Source: Gnetum montanum (Eukaryota > Streptophyta > Gnetopsida > Gnetales > Gnetaceae). From it: 64,000 nucleotides of DNA. Below, piece after piece: positions 54,408 through 64,000 of this stretch; within the stretch, counting starts at the first letter, position 1; every line of letters starts with the position of its first letter. The notes under the pieces are model-generated. The model was given only the letters and a program-made list of their open reading frames with translations, was not told the origin of the DNA and searched no databases. A program made the position numbers and the translations under genes. Location of the stretch: assembly GCA_015680685.1 (NCBI GenBank), contig MNCI01029492.1, positions 283,542 to 347,541 of the forward strand, read 5' to 3'.

Positions 54408-55282
54408 GTAAAATGACACTAGGAGGGCTGAACTTGTTTTTTGTTTAATCAAAACGTTGATCATGTTACCTGTTCAAATGGTGCCCAAACCATGTGTTGA
54501 AACTATGCTGCTATAGTGTTCATGCTACTACAGTGTTGATGCTACTATAGTGCTTATGCTGCTACAGTGCTCACACTGCTACAATGCTTACGTTGCTACA
54601 GTACCGCTACAGTACTGCTACAGTGTTTTTTCAACAAAAACACAAAAAACACATTTGTTTTAAAGCCAAATTCATTGTAATTCACACCTAGATAATTTTT
54701 TAGTGTTCACATGCTGGACACTTAGATAAATTTTCAGTGTTCACACGCTGGACACTTAGACAAATTTTCGGTGTTCACACGCTGGACACTTAGACAAATT
54801 TTCAGTGTTCACACACTGGACACTTAGACAAATTTTTAGTGTTCATACGTTGCTTGTTGGTCATGCTGCAGTTAGTCATGCTACAGTTAGTCACGCTGCA
54901 GTTGGTCACACTATGGACTTGTCACACTACACACGCTACAATCCAGTCACATTGCACATGCTGCACATTGCACACACTGCACCCTCAGCCCGGACCACAC
55001 GTTGCACTTGTTGCCTCATTGGCTTGTCCGTATGCTGTCTAGTCACACATCACCATGGAGTCTTCCCAGATCTCCAACACACATGCCCACATAATCCTCA
55101 CACAAGAATAGTATAACTACATCTGTGTGAAGATTCAAGACAACCTTCCCATTGACCACATAGAGAAGGAAGCGAAACAAAACTTTGAGTGCATACACAT
55201 GGGGGGTCATGAATTCACTCCCTTAGTATATGACATCATCCCCCTTTCTGAGCCCTAGCACTGACTCATCTCCTAGCTCCTT
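54408..55282 (+). repeat. Leader of A3 with three kinds of tandem repeat
   Basis: The untranslated leader contains CTGCTACAGTG-type repeats of 18-20 bp (54500-54625), then about five units of 38 bp with CACGCTGGACACTTAGA (54700-54845), then AGTCACGCTGCAGTTGGTCA-type repeats (54850-54920). I could not assign the primer binding site with confidence; the sequence after the LTR reads GTAAAATGACACTAGGAGGG. Confidence 0.75.
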
Positions 55283-57309
55283 ATGGCAAGGAGCCAAAAC
55301 TCACAGCAACCCACTGAGGAGTCCCAAAACCAAGACGAGAAAGATGACTTCGTGGCACAATCTGAACATGAGGATTCATATTACACCCTCACTGCCCACG
55401 CCTACGTGAACCCATCATTCCACCCTCGCATGGGACAAACGGCCACTCACCAAGTGCCAACGAGCACACAAGCACCAGTATCTCAACAGAGATTACCCAC
55501 GTCTATCTCCACCTAGTACATACCACACATGCAAACATATGGAGTTCCTTTCATCACTTCAGCTCCGCACATCCAAGGTGTCACTTCACAGTTTGTGGCT
55601 AGGCAAGGAACCATACCCCTTATTCAATAACCCACTTACTTCAACGTGCCACACCCTGCAACCATAACTCTGAACGTAGCTCCACAGCAACAAATGACAA
55701 TCTAATCTCCCCAGCCAACTAATTTTCCTACTATTGAAGAGTGGGTAGAAGCCAAAAAAATGATGCAACTGTTAGCTGAAGAGGTAAAGCACCTCAAAAC
55801 GGCAAACATTGAACAAGTTAAAGTACTGGACTTCTACCAAGATGGTCTAATTAGCTCTTCAGTGGCACCGTTAGCTTTACCTAAGGGAATCACACTACCC
55901 CAGTTAACCAAGTACAATGGGAAGGGAGATTTGAACGCTCACTTAGTCACGTTTTGATCAGAAACTCTATTGCTTTAAGCTTGGCCCCACGCAATCTTAC
56001 ACGTGTTGGCTATGTCCTTAACGGGTGTAGCCTTAGATTGGTACCGAGCCCTACCATGTAACTCCATATCCTTTCTTGAGGATTTATTACACCAGTTCGT
56101 TACCAGGTTTAAGTACAACCTGAAGCCTGAAGCAACACTAGACACTTTGATACAGGTGAAACAAGCACCATTAGAGCCTGTGCAGAAGTTCATTTAATGA
56201 TGGAGTGCAACCCTTAATGAACTTCATGAGCCCATCCCTGAAATGTATTTGCTTACGATTCTGAAGGGAGCCATGAATGACTTTGTTAAGTCCAAACTGT
56301 ACTACCTAAGTGCTCAAATGTTGAGCCAAGCCTTCACGCAGATCAAGAACATTGAATAAGCTACACAAACTAGCAATGATCCTATGTGGCTTACAAGAAC
56401 CAACACGTTGCCAAACAACAAACAACAATGGAAACTGTAGCCACAAGCACAAAAACAACAAACACCAGTACCAACCCACCTACAATGACAAGGGCCACCC
56501 CAAGGCCGAACTTTTGGTGTAAGGATCACTCTAAGTATATGTCGCTACCCACGCGACCCTCTGAACTACTAGAGCAACTCCTCAAAATTGGGCAAATTCA
56601 GTACAAACAAGTAGCGGAGAATGCCTGCCAAAGACATGACAGGTATTGCAAGCTACTAAGGAACCCCATCTTAGCAGTGCCAAATGAGCCCCCGGTCCCG
56701 CGACACTTCAAGTTAGATCAATTTTGTCACTACCACCAGATGTCCAGTCACAATACCGACAACTATCGTGACTTACAGGATGATCTTCAGGCAATGATAG
56801 AATGGGGCCAACTCAACATCAATACCCTGAGTCAACCTAACACAAATGATGCCTCCAATGTCATAAACTCCATTAGCATAGGAAGCAAGCCCAAACCTGT
56901 GCAGCAATCTTTCATGATCCGTGTGCCTCTTAGCAAGGTAACGATCCCCTCTGCCTCCACAAGGAAGAGGTCTCCCATTGTCATCCAGGTGCCATCTCGA
57001 GCACCTACAAAACCTTTTATGGTCAAAGTACCACCACAATCATCCGCTAAGATGTTAAACTGGCATGATGCACCAACCACAACCACAAAGAAACCTTTCT
57101 TCATCAAGGTGCCACAACAAGCTAGTCAAACACCAACGACTCCTTCCAAACTACCATTTGTCATAAAGGTGCCACCATGCGATGGCCCCTCACCTACCCA
57201 GAGCCCAACCATAGGCAACATCTCAACCTCTTCTCCCTCAAGAGTCAACCTTACCAACAACACAGGTAAGCCTACCAAATGGCAGCATAAGAGGACAAAT
57301 GAACAATGA
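55283..57309 (+). pseudogene. Gag of A3
   Basis: This is Tat-clade gag. The first frame (55283-55513) has a Gln/Thr-rich N-terminus. It is followed by IEEWVEAKKMMQLLAEEV (coiled-coil-like), PKGITLPQLTKYNGKGDLNA, SLTGVALDWYRALPCN, FVTRFKYNLKPEATLDTL and VKQAPLEPVQKFI. A shifted frame (56386-57309, 307 codons) carries PSELLEQLLKIGQIQYKQVA, a zinc-knuckle remnant (FCHYHQMSSHNTDNYRDL, last Cys replaced by Tyr) and a Pro/Lys-rich repeat of FVIKVP, FMVKVP and FFIKVP. Stops near 55515, 55620, 55705, 55956 and 56195 and one frameshift inactivate it. It is still the most complete gag of this family in the window. Confidence 0.83.
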
Positions 57310-57507
57310 ACAACCTCCACACCCAAAAAAAAAGCCATACCAAGCAAGCAACAATCGAATGCTGGGGACCCTACTCCTAATCTCAAGAAAACCAGGCCCA
57401 AGCCCTCTACGCAGGAGTTCTATCCCTCAACCCACACGAAGGAAGCCAAAGCCAACACAACGACCAACAACATAGACTTCATAGCTACACTAGCCCAGGT
57501 AAAACAA

Positions 57508-58455
57508 ATGCTCAAACAGAAGAATACAATGATGAGCTTGTATGACCTAGTCATGACTTCAATCGCTCACTGCGAAGCCTTGGCTCAAATGTTAGCATCC
57601 ATTCCTATTATGGAGGACATCCCCACAAACAAGAAATCCATCTGTGCAATTACTTCACAACACACATCACAAGGATTGGGTTCAAACACCTTAGCCTTCC
57701 GCGATGATGCAGTTAAAGTCAACCCCGAACGAGGGGAGGTCATAACAACTCCATTGTCGATTAGCGTACGTGTTGGACAATGTACCATTCACAGAGTGCA
57801 TGTTGATGACGGTGCGGCAACAAATGTAGCTTTATACTCCATCATCGACAAACTAGGCATGACAGATGAGATCATGCTAACAAAAACCACGTGTTTAAAA
57901 TCCTTCAATGAATCACGTGGCACAGTTAAGGGCACAATCAACTTAGCCTTTGTGGTAGGAGAACAATTCCCCACTAGTGCGGAATTCACTGTCATAGAAG
58001 AGATGCCAAGTTTCAACATGATTCTTGGCAGACCTTGGCTAGCCCAACAACAGGCTGTTTCCTCACCAATACATCAAGAAATCCACCTTCCATATGAAGG
58101 TGGACAAGTCATCATACATGGCGATAACATTCCCTTTCAAGCCATCCACAACCTAGACATGTCACAAGTCTTGAAAGAAGAGTCTCTTGATGGAACACCC
58201 ATAGCAACAAATGCAACACCTAGAGCTAAAATGCCCAAACAAGTGGTAAAAACTGAAAGCCTCCCAGAGCAACCAAAACCTAGCATGCCTCCTAGACCAC
58301 GTCTGGCTAGGAAACAACCACACGATCAAGACTTCCCTGTGGCCAAAAACACGTCTCATCCCTGCCCACTCTTTACCTTTGTTCATTGTGCATACGTCAC
58401 CTTAGTTCGCATTGTACTAGCTTACACGTTTGCATGTAGCTCGAAAAGGCCTTAA
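57508..58455 (+). CDS. Aspartic protease of A3 (intact 315-codon frame)
   Basis: This is the longest intact retrotransposon frame apart from copia gag. The N-terminal part (SLYDLVMTSIAHCEAL) is the end of gag. The retropepsin domain follows, with VHVDDGAATNVALY (catalytic DDG, residues 100-102), GTINLAFVVGEQFPTSAEF, FNMILGRPWLAQ (residues 170-180) and PIHQEIHLPYEGG. Tat-clade proteases share the DDGAA and ILGRPWL motifs. The last 100 residues are Pro/Lys-rich and then hydrophobic and may be linker. The methionine at 57508 is only the first Met after a stop; the natural protein would be part of a gag-protease polyprotein. A TAAACT array follows directly and no RT. Confidence 0.82.
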   Translation: MLKQKNTMMSLYDLVMTSIAHCEALAQMLASIPIMEDIPTNKKSICAITSQHTSQGLGSNTLAFRDDAVKVNPERGEVITTPLSISVRVGQCTIHRVHVDDGAATNVALYSIIDKLGMTDEIMLTKTTCLKSFNESRGTVKGTINLAFVVGEQFPTSAEFTVIEEMPSFNMILGRPWLAQQQAVSSPIHQEIHLPYEGGQVIIHGDNIPFQAIHNLDMSQVLKEESLDGTPIATNATPRAKMPKQVVKTESLPEQPKPSMPPRPRLARKQPHDQDFPVAKNTSHPCPLFTFVHCAYVTLVRIVLAYTFACSSKRP

Positions 58456-59105
58456 ACTAGCCTGTGGCCCAAAAAGGTCTTAAACTAACACACGGCCCAG
58501 AAAGGCCCTAAACTACTGCTTTTCGCATTATTTTCTATTTTGTTTGTGCATTTAGGTTCTATTTTTAGTAGTTACTACTTGACATTGTGTCCTCTAGTTT
58601 CTTCTTTTGCAGGATCACCTAGACGTACATGCATGCATCCACACATCGTCCTGGCATCATGACGATAAACTGATACCACAGATTCGTCCTGGCATCATGA
58701 TGATAAACTGATACCACAGAGTCATCCTGGCATCACGATGGTAAACTAATACCACAGATCCATCCTGGCATCACGACGATAAACTGATACCACAAATTTG
58801 TTCTAGCATCACGACGGTAAACTGATACCACAGGTTTGTCGTGGCATCACGATGGTAAACTGATACCACAGATTTGTCTTGGAATCATGACAATAAAATG
58901 ATACCATAGATCATCCGGAATGATAATAAACTACCACACTCTCATCTGACAGAGTCCGCCAAGACTATAAACTAGCTTGCCTCTCCATAGTTCGTCACGA
59001 CTATAAACTAGCATTGCACTGTCTGCTACGATGCTAAACTGGCAACGTCTAGTGGGTTATGATGTAAAACTAATCTACGATAGTCTGCTGAGACTATAAA
59101 CTAGC
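58440..59105 (+). repeat. Fused TAAACT-core arrays of A3
   Basis: The first block (58440-58520) has AAAAGGCCTTAAACTAGCC-type units like those after the A2 protease. After a gap of about 120 bp with an acceptor-like TTCTTCTTTTGCAG (58599-58612), a second block (58640-59105) has about 8 GGCATCATGACGATAAACTG units. Then come 5 CTACGACTATAAACTAGC units, like those after the A2 integrase. Confidence 0.85.
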
Positions 59106-59183
59106 AACTTCTTCACTGGCCTACTAATCTATTATTGAAATCAAATGCCATGTCTTCATCAACTTGCTGCATGAATTCATCAC

Positions 59184-59285
59184 ATGGACTCTGACAACAT
59201 TGCTATTGCTCAATTTTGTTTGCCTACGGTTGCACACGGTGCCTTCATCCTATTTGTTGCATCCATGTTTAAAGTATTAAGCTAA
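59184..59285 (+). CDS. 33-codon micro-ORF of A3
   Basis: It has the same position, length and FKVLS ending as the A2 micro-ORF at 30650-30751. Both start MD, have AHG in the middle and a hydrophobic second half. The nucleotide sequences differ a great deal but without any gap. The role is unknown, and no counterpart was found in A1. Confidence 0.35.
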   Translation: MDSDNIAIAQFCLPTVAHGAFILFVASMFKVLS

Positions 59286-60248
59286 CTCATTTGCTCATGG
59301 TTTTCTTATCTTCTCGGAGTTGTGTTTGCAAGATGACACTCAGAGGTGTTCGTACATGGATGCACTTTGTCACGGCGACGAGGTACCACATTGTTCTTGA
59401 TGCATGTAACCAGATTAATCAAACTGTTCACAAGTACATTCTCGGTTCCCCAAACATCCCTTATTCCCTAATATGTTCTCTCTACCATGTTCAGCTACAT
59501 TTCCCGGATACATCCTAGTCACCCCAAAACTCTGAACACATGGTTGCACACTATAACTCTTCAGGTAGTTACAACACACAACACAACACATGAAACAGAT
59601 ACAAGCACATGAGCACGAGTATAACATTGAGAGAGAGCTCTGTCCAATATATATATATATATATATATATAAATCAAAGAGAAAAATCCATCACAAGACC
59701 CTTGGCACTTCCCACATAAGCCCCAGGTGGGAAGGTACTTTTGTTGGAAGAAAATACTCGTGTCTCAAACAATCATATTGCATCCCACCACGTGTCTTTG
59801 GCTGTTGGAGAACGGGTTTTCTTTGACACTCAAAAAGGGTCCTGTTTCTCCAAAGAACACACCACCTCATCATGTGGCTTTGGTTGTGACAACGAGTTCT
59901 CTTAAGTAGGATACAAGAGTCTCGTTCCTCCAAAGGATGTACATCCCATGCCTTGGTCCCAAGTCCACTAAATACTGGCTATCAACAAGGACCAACATGA
60001 TGTGTTCACACAAGAGCATTCCTCTTCCCACAATTAAACAAAACCATCCCTTCATCAATCCTTGATCACACAGTAAAAAACCTTTTTCCTATACATCTCA
60101 AAACCTCATTTCTCAATCCAATGTACTTCTGAACATGGTGTGATGACATCTGGCGAAGTGCCAAAAAATAATGCTTGATACCCGGTTGCTCGTGGTGTTT
60201 TTTACTTCTTTGTCGATGCCTCTCAAGTAGATTCCTCTAGGTGTCAAC
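59286..60248 (+). other. A3 3' untranslated region
   Basis: This noncoding region includes GTTGTGTTTGCAAGATGA near 59320-59340 (acceptor-like in A2, with a G to A change here), an (AT)12 microsatellite at 59647-59670, and three imperfect repeats of about 80-90 bp ending in TCTCCAAAGAAC or TCCTCCAAAGGATG (59690-59950). It ends at the polypurine tract AAAGAGGGGCCA (60249-60260). Confidence 0.65.
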
Positions 60249-60261
60249 AAAGAGGGGCCAA

Positions 60262-62138
60262 TGAAACACCACAAAATTTTGGCCTAGCACTTTTAGACAA
60301 GAATCAAGCTAAGTCATGCTGCTGCCCAACATGGGTACAACATGACCAAACTTGGAGGCCTCCAAAACAGCCCCCAATGGTTCATGATTCAATAGGCAAG
60401 ATCCCCCTAGGGCCCACTGGCGGCTGCATCAACTTCCAACATCCAGAATCAAACGTTCTAGGCTCAAAATGCTTGGTTTTGGCTAAGTACACTTTGGTTA
60501 CATTTTCTTGCACTGCACAACGTAAGGATTAGTGTCACCAACTTTTGGAGCCCCGAAACTGAGTCAAAATAGGCTAAAATTAGCACAAGGACCCCCCATG
60601 ACCTTCACCAAGGTCCCTAGTAGCTCCCAGCCTCCAGAAAATCAAAATTTGGGCCTTAAATGAGGTACTTTTAGTTGCTCACTTTGGAGCTACATTTTCT
60701 TGCGCTGCACAACGTAAAAAATAAGCGTCACCGACTTTTGGATCCCTGAAACTAAGCCAAAATAGGCCAAAATTGAGCACAAGGACCCCCCATGACCTTC
60801 ACCAAGGCACCTAGTAACTCCCAGGCTTCAAAAAATCCAAATTTGAGCCTCAAATATGCCATTTTGACTTGGTGACGCTGGGGTTACTTTTTTAGACGCT
60901 GCACAACGTAAGCACAGCAAAACCAAGCAAAAACAGGGCAAAACAAGCAGTTTTAGGCAGCATCTTCAACATCAGAGTAACCCATAGGGACCAAAAGCAC
61001 TCGTACTTGTTCACAAGCTTCAAAAACTCCAAATTTGGGCCTCAAATATGCCATTTTAACTTGGTGACACTGGGGTTACTTTTTCAGACGCTGCACAGCG
61101 TAAGCACAGTGAAATCAACCAAAACAGGGGCAAAACGACATCCAAATCAGTCCAAATTTGGCATACAAAACCTGCATGACCCATTGCATGTAGATCCACT
61201 CTAAAAATGGGTCTCACAGGTTAAAAATAGGTTCAAAATGCACTATTTTCAGGTCAAACGCTGTTAGTCATGTTGGCATGCTTCCAGTAGCGTAAACCCA
61301 GCGTAAACACTTTCATACGCTGGATGCTAAACACCCAGATTCACACTTGTACATTAACATTTGTTGCATTTTGACATTTTTTTTAGTGTTTCAAGTTCTT
61401 ACGCTGGGCATTATGCATGCCAGCGTAAGAGATCTTAGACGCTACACTGTACATTGTAACAATTTCTATGCATCCGGTCAACGCACACACCTGTCACCCG
61501 ATCCAAAATTTTCTCACCCCGCAACCACTGATCTTCTCCCAGATCCAAATCTCACACCCAAAGCCCTATAAATCTTCTATTTTTCCACTAGATCAATGTT
61601 CAAAAAATTTGAATCTCACAAACTTAGGAAATTTGGGCATCGATCTCATATGCTGGGCTTCATACAGACTTGGATGCTGCACACCTGCAATCCAAAATCT
61701 GCATCTTCCCAACATCTATTCTCATCCATCGGGGCTAAACTTCTACCTTGCGACCACTCCACAACTGCATTTTAACTAGTGCACATTCTAAATTTTTTAT
61801 CAATACAAACAGTTTAAATTATTGCCCAGATTCATGCAGTTTACATTACTGTTCCCATTCATATTTTTTCTTGTTTTCATTGTCTATTATTTAAATAGTT
61901 TACATTTTTTTTCGTTCATTTATGTTCAGTTTTGCATTTTTTACATATAAACCAACACATCGCAATTGCGTACATTTGGGGAAGTCCTCGTTTGATCCGT
62001 GTGTGGACCATTCAAGGCACTCTGCCTCTGTTGATTTCCAACTTACCCTTAGGCGAAGGCAGGGTCTTACTGTTTCATCTGTAGATCTCTCGGTGTCTGT
62101 TCATTCCAGCCTCTCACCAGTGATTTTGGATGGTACAA
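60262..62138 (+). repeat. 3' LTR of A3
   Basis: It starts TGAAACACC after the polypurine tract and ends GGTACA. TATAAAT lies at 61567-61573. It is about 300 bp shorter than the 5' LTR because of one fewer unit of about 190 bp and one missing stretch of about 110 bp. Confidence 0.87.
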
Positions 62139-62941
62139 CATCTATGATGATCTTTGCTACATCTCCTTTCGTGATGGTGAGCCTCCCATGATTGTCCATG
62201 CCCTTGGTCACGACATTCCCATTGGCATCCTCGATCATGTCGATCTTAGCTATCACGATCATCATGATCCCTCCTATGATGGTTATGATCAGATTTAGAA
62301 CCTGATGAAGCTAAGGTGGAGAGAGGGGAATGAGAAGGGGGGGGGGGGGGGGGGGGGAAGACTACCACCCCCACTGTGTCGATCACCTCCTCTTCCATGA
62401 CGATGGCCTCGATCTTCACATCCATCTGCACCTTCACCATGATCTCCTCTAGGAGATCCCTCAGCATCCTGGAACTCCCAATCACTTGAACCTTTACTCT
62501 ATATGATGGATCGGATGTTCTGACGTGGGGGCGGAGATGTGGAAGAATGGGGACCATGAGGAATAGGTTCCTCATCATCATGTTGGGCCTGTGGGAACAA
62601 AGAGTTACTAGACTATTTGTCCTTTGCTTATTCATGGTGTTGTGCCTGCTGCAGGTTCCATTTACACTATGCCTCATTTGGACGATAGGCCTGATAATCA
62701 TAATATACTCCTCAACTTGGTCCTGAATGCCCAATTTGGTGAAAGTTTGGAGTAGCATTCTGGGAAACAATCGATCAAGGGGCAATATAATGTTTCCCTC
62801 CATGTCTTGCCATTGCATCTACTCATCCTGATGCAGGATGAAGGTGAAGCTGGGTATATACTCATCCAGATGCATATACATCACTTGACATTCATGGGGC
62901 ACTTGCGGGTTGGATTCATCTTGCCTATGAGAAGAAGACAT
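62139..62941 (-). pseudogene. Gag N-terminus of B3
   Basis: This begins MSSSHRQD at 62941, matching MSSHRRD of B1. It continues VPHECQVMYMHLDEYIPSFTF, MEGNIILPLDRLFPRM, LGIQDQVEEYIM and then a low-complexity Pro/Ser stretch. An uninterrupted run of 22 G (62337-62358; a Pro tract on the coding strand) lies in it. The frame is cut at 62139 by A3 and continues at 52232. Confidence 0.78.
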
Positions 62942-63083
62942 ACTAGTGTTAAACAATAAATAACTTTGTGTGCCTTACTCTTACCTAAGTCTCCTAGCAT
63001 GAGTAGATTTTGATGTAATGGGTCTATTCGAATGAAGTAAGTGACAATCTTACTAAGGCTAGATAGCGCACGTGAGACTAATA

Positions 63084-63103
63084 GTCCTCAGCAATAGTGC
63101 TAA
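63084..63103 (-). other. Primer binding site of B3
   Basis: After the LTR end (CTCATCA) the minus strand reads TTAGCACTATTGCTGAGGAC. This is a decayed form of the same Athila-like primer site seen in B1. Confidence 0.65.
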
Positions 63104-63969
63104 TGATGAGTGGTAAGGTACCTCTACATCCAACCATATGAATCAAGAGCATTCACATGCGATCTAGTCGAATTCTAAAGAGTACGAGCACTTACGCATA
63201 GTATCCTAGCCATCAAAATCCTAGTTAGAATGGTTGTTGTCCTCTCAACCTCACTTATGACATTCTAGAATGATGGTTAAGTGAGACTGAGGCATATGAT
63301 TTTTATATGTTTTCTTTTATCTGTAATATCTAATTCTTCTAATATAGGGAGTAAAAGGCTAGATAATGTAAGATTTCACTATGCTATTGCTTGACTATCC
63401 CTAGCATAAGCAACTGGTCCCACCCTCCATGCACATCCCAAGCATGTCCTAATCACTATTGGGTTACCAGACGTTAAGTGTCACTGGGTTGTCAAGTGTT
63501 AGACATATGTTTGAGGTGGTCGTGCTTATGTGTTCTCATGGACTACTAAAATTTACTATAACTAAAAAGTGATAACAAAAGCATTAAAATTATTAAAGTG
63601 CAATAACAAAAGCATTAAAATTATTAAAGTATTAAACTATTAATGCTTAAGTAATCTAATTCAAATGCTACAAGGAATGTACATTAGCGCTTGAATAAAG
63701 AGTCATACACTCTTCAAACTATGTTTGCAGGTACTTGGAAAATAATCTAACTCCTACAGAAAAAAACTGCAATAGCTTCGCTACGACTTGAACAAAAGGT
63801 GCCATAAATGTGGTAGGTGCACGCATATTTATAGTAGAAATGAACTATGTGTTGACAAGGCCACGTTAATGCCTAGAAAGATGTGTCGACGGGGTCACGT
63901 TGATGCAGCTATGTTAATGAGGCTTCATCAATGTAGCCTAGTCGATGCAGTGGACTGGATGCTTCATCA
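63104..63969 (-). repeat. 5' LTR of B3
   Basis: On the minus strand it starts TGATGAAGC at 63969 and ends CTCATCA at 63104 (866 bp). It shares with the truncated 3' LTR (41189-41793) the duplicated ACAAAAGCATTAAAATTATT segment. The TATA box lies at 63825-63834 (plus ATATTTATAG). Confidence 0.85.
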
Positions 63970-64000
63970 CATAGTACAAGTCTATGGAAGGTAGCAATGG
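63970..64000 (-). pseudogene. Start of a family-B RT fragment at the window edge
   Basis: AGTACAAGTCTATGGAAGG and the following bases match 40616-40645 of the B2 RT with one difference. It shows that B3 was inserted into another family-B reverse transcriptase. Confidence 0.6.

Larger units (their letters stand above)
52233..62138 (+). mobile_element. Tat-like element A3: gag-protease only, inserted in B3 gag
   Basis: Two LTRs (52233-54407 and 60262-62138) flank 5.85 kb with leader repeats, gag, protease, TAAACT arrays, a micro-ORF and a 3' region. RT, RNase H, integrase and the antisense gene are all absent, so it would depend on other copies. The flanks are GTGTC (52228-52232) and ACATC (62139-62143). 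Both are one or two transitions from ACGTC, which is what the uninterrupted B1 gag shows at this site, so they fit a decayed target duplication. Confidence 0.85.

Noticed and set aside
1-64000. Host genes, tRNA or rRNA genes
   Set aside because: I found no frame or RNA-like sequence that could not be explained by the three retrotransposon families or by low-complexity DNA. A tRNA scan could not be run here.

Overview
The window looks like intergenic DNA from a large plant nuclear genome. Essentially everything recognisable is LTR retrotransposon, nested several layers deep and mostly decayed. The signs are plant Tat/Ogre-like and Athila-like Ty3/gypsy proteins, a Tork-like Ty1/copia element with a degenerate initiator-Met-tRNA primer site, short T-rich GT-AG introns and many transition-type differences at former CpG sites. 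I found no convincing host gene, rRNA, tRNA or CRISPR array. The species cannot be named from this sequence; a gymnosperm-sized genome is only a guess.

Three families make up the window. Family A (plus strand, Tat/Ogre-like) has copies A1 (1-5822, 5' end outside the window), A2 (about 19045-33475, 5' LTR lost) and A3 (52233-62138, two LTRs, no reverse transcriptase or integrase). Family B (minus strand, Athila-like) has B1 (about 14207 down to 5823 and beyond), B2 (polymerase at 40827-38341, 3' ORF at 35960-35197 plus 16843-15247, LTR 15230-14208) and B3 (LTR 63969-63104, down to a truncated 3' LTR at 41793-41189). Family C is one copia element (16849-35191) with a perfect 5-bp target duplication.

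Nesting: A1 sits in the 3' region of B1, and a solo family-B LTR (9059-10052) sits in the B1 reverse transcriptase. The copia element sits in the 3' ORF of B2 and itself contains A2. A3 sits in the gag of B3.

The most interesting content is in family A. Two copies carry a multi-exon gene on the strand opposite to gag-pol. In A2 it lies between protease and reverse transcriptase. Three of its introns can be placed at the same position and phase in A1 and A2, and splicing keeps the reading frame. Arrays of a roughly 30-bp repeat with a TAAACT core stand at the module borders (after protease, before reverse transcriptase, after integrase). A3 looks as though everything between the first and last array has dropped out.

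Family B carries a 3' ORF resembling the putative plant transposon protein family with a coiled-coil tail. Upstream of it, in two copies, is a TATA-containing block resembling the LTR promoter.
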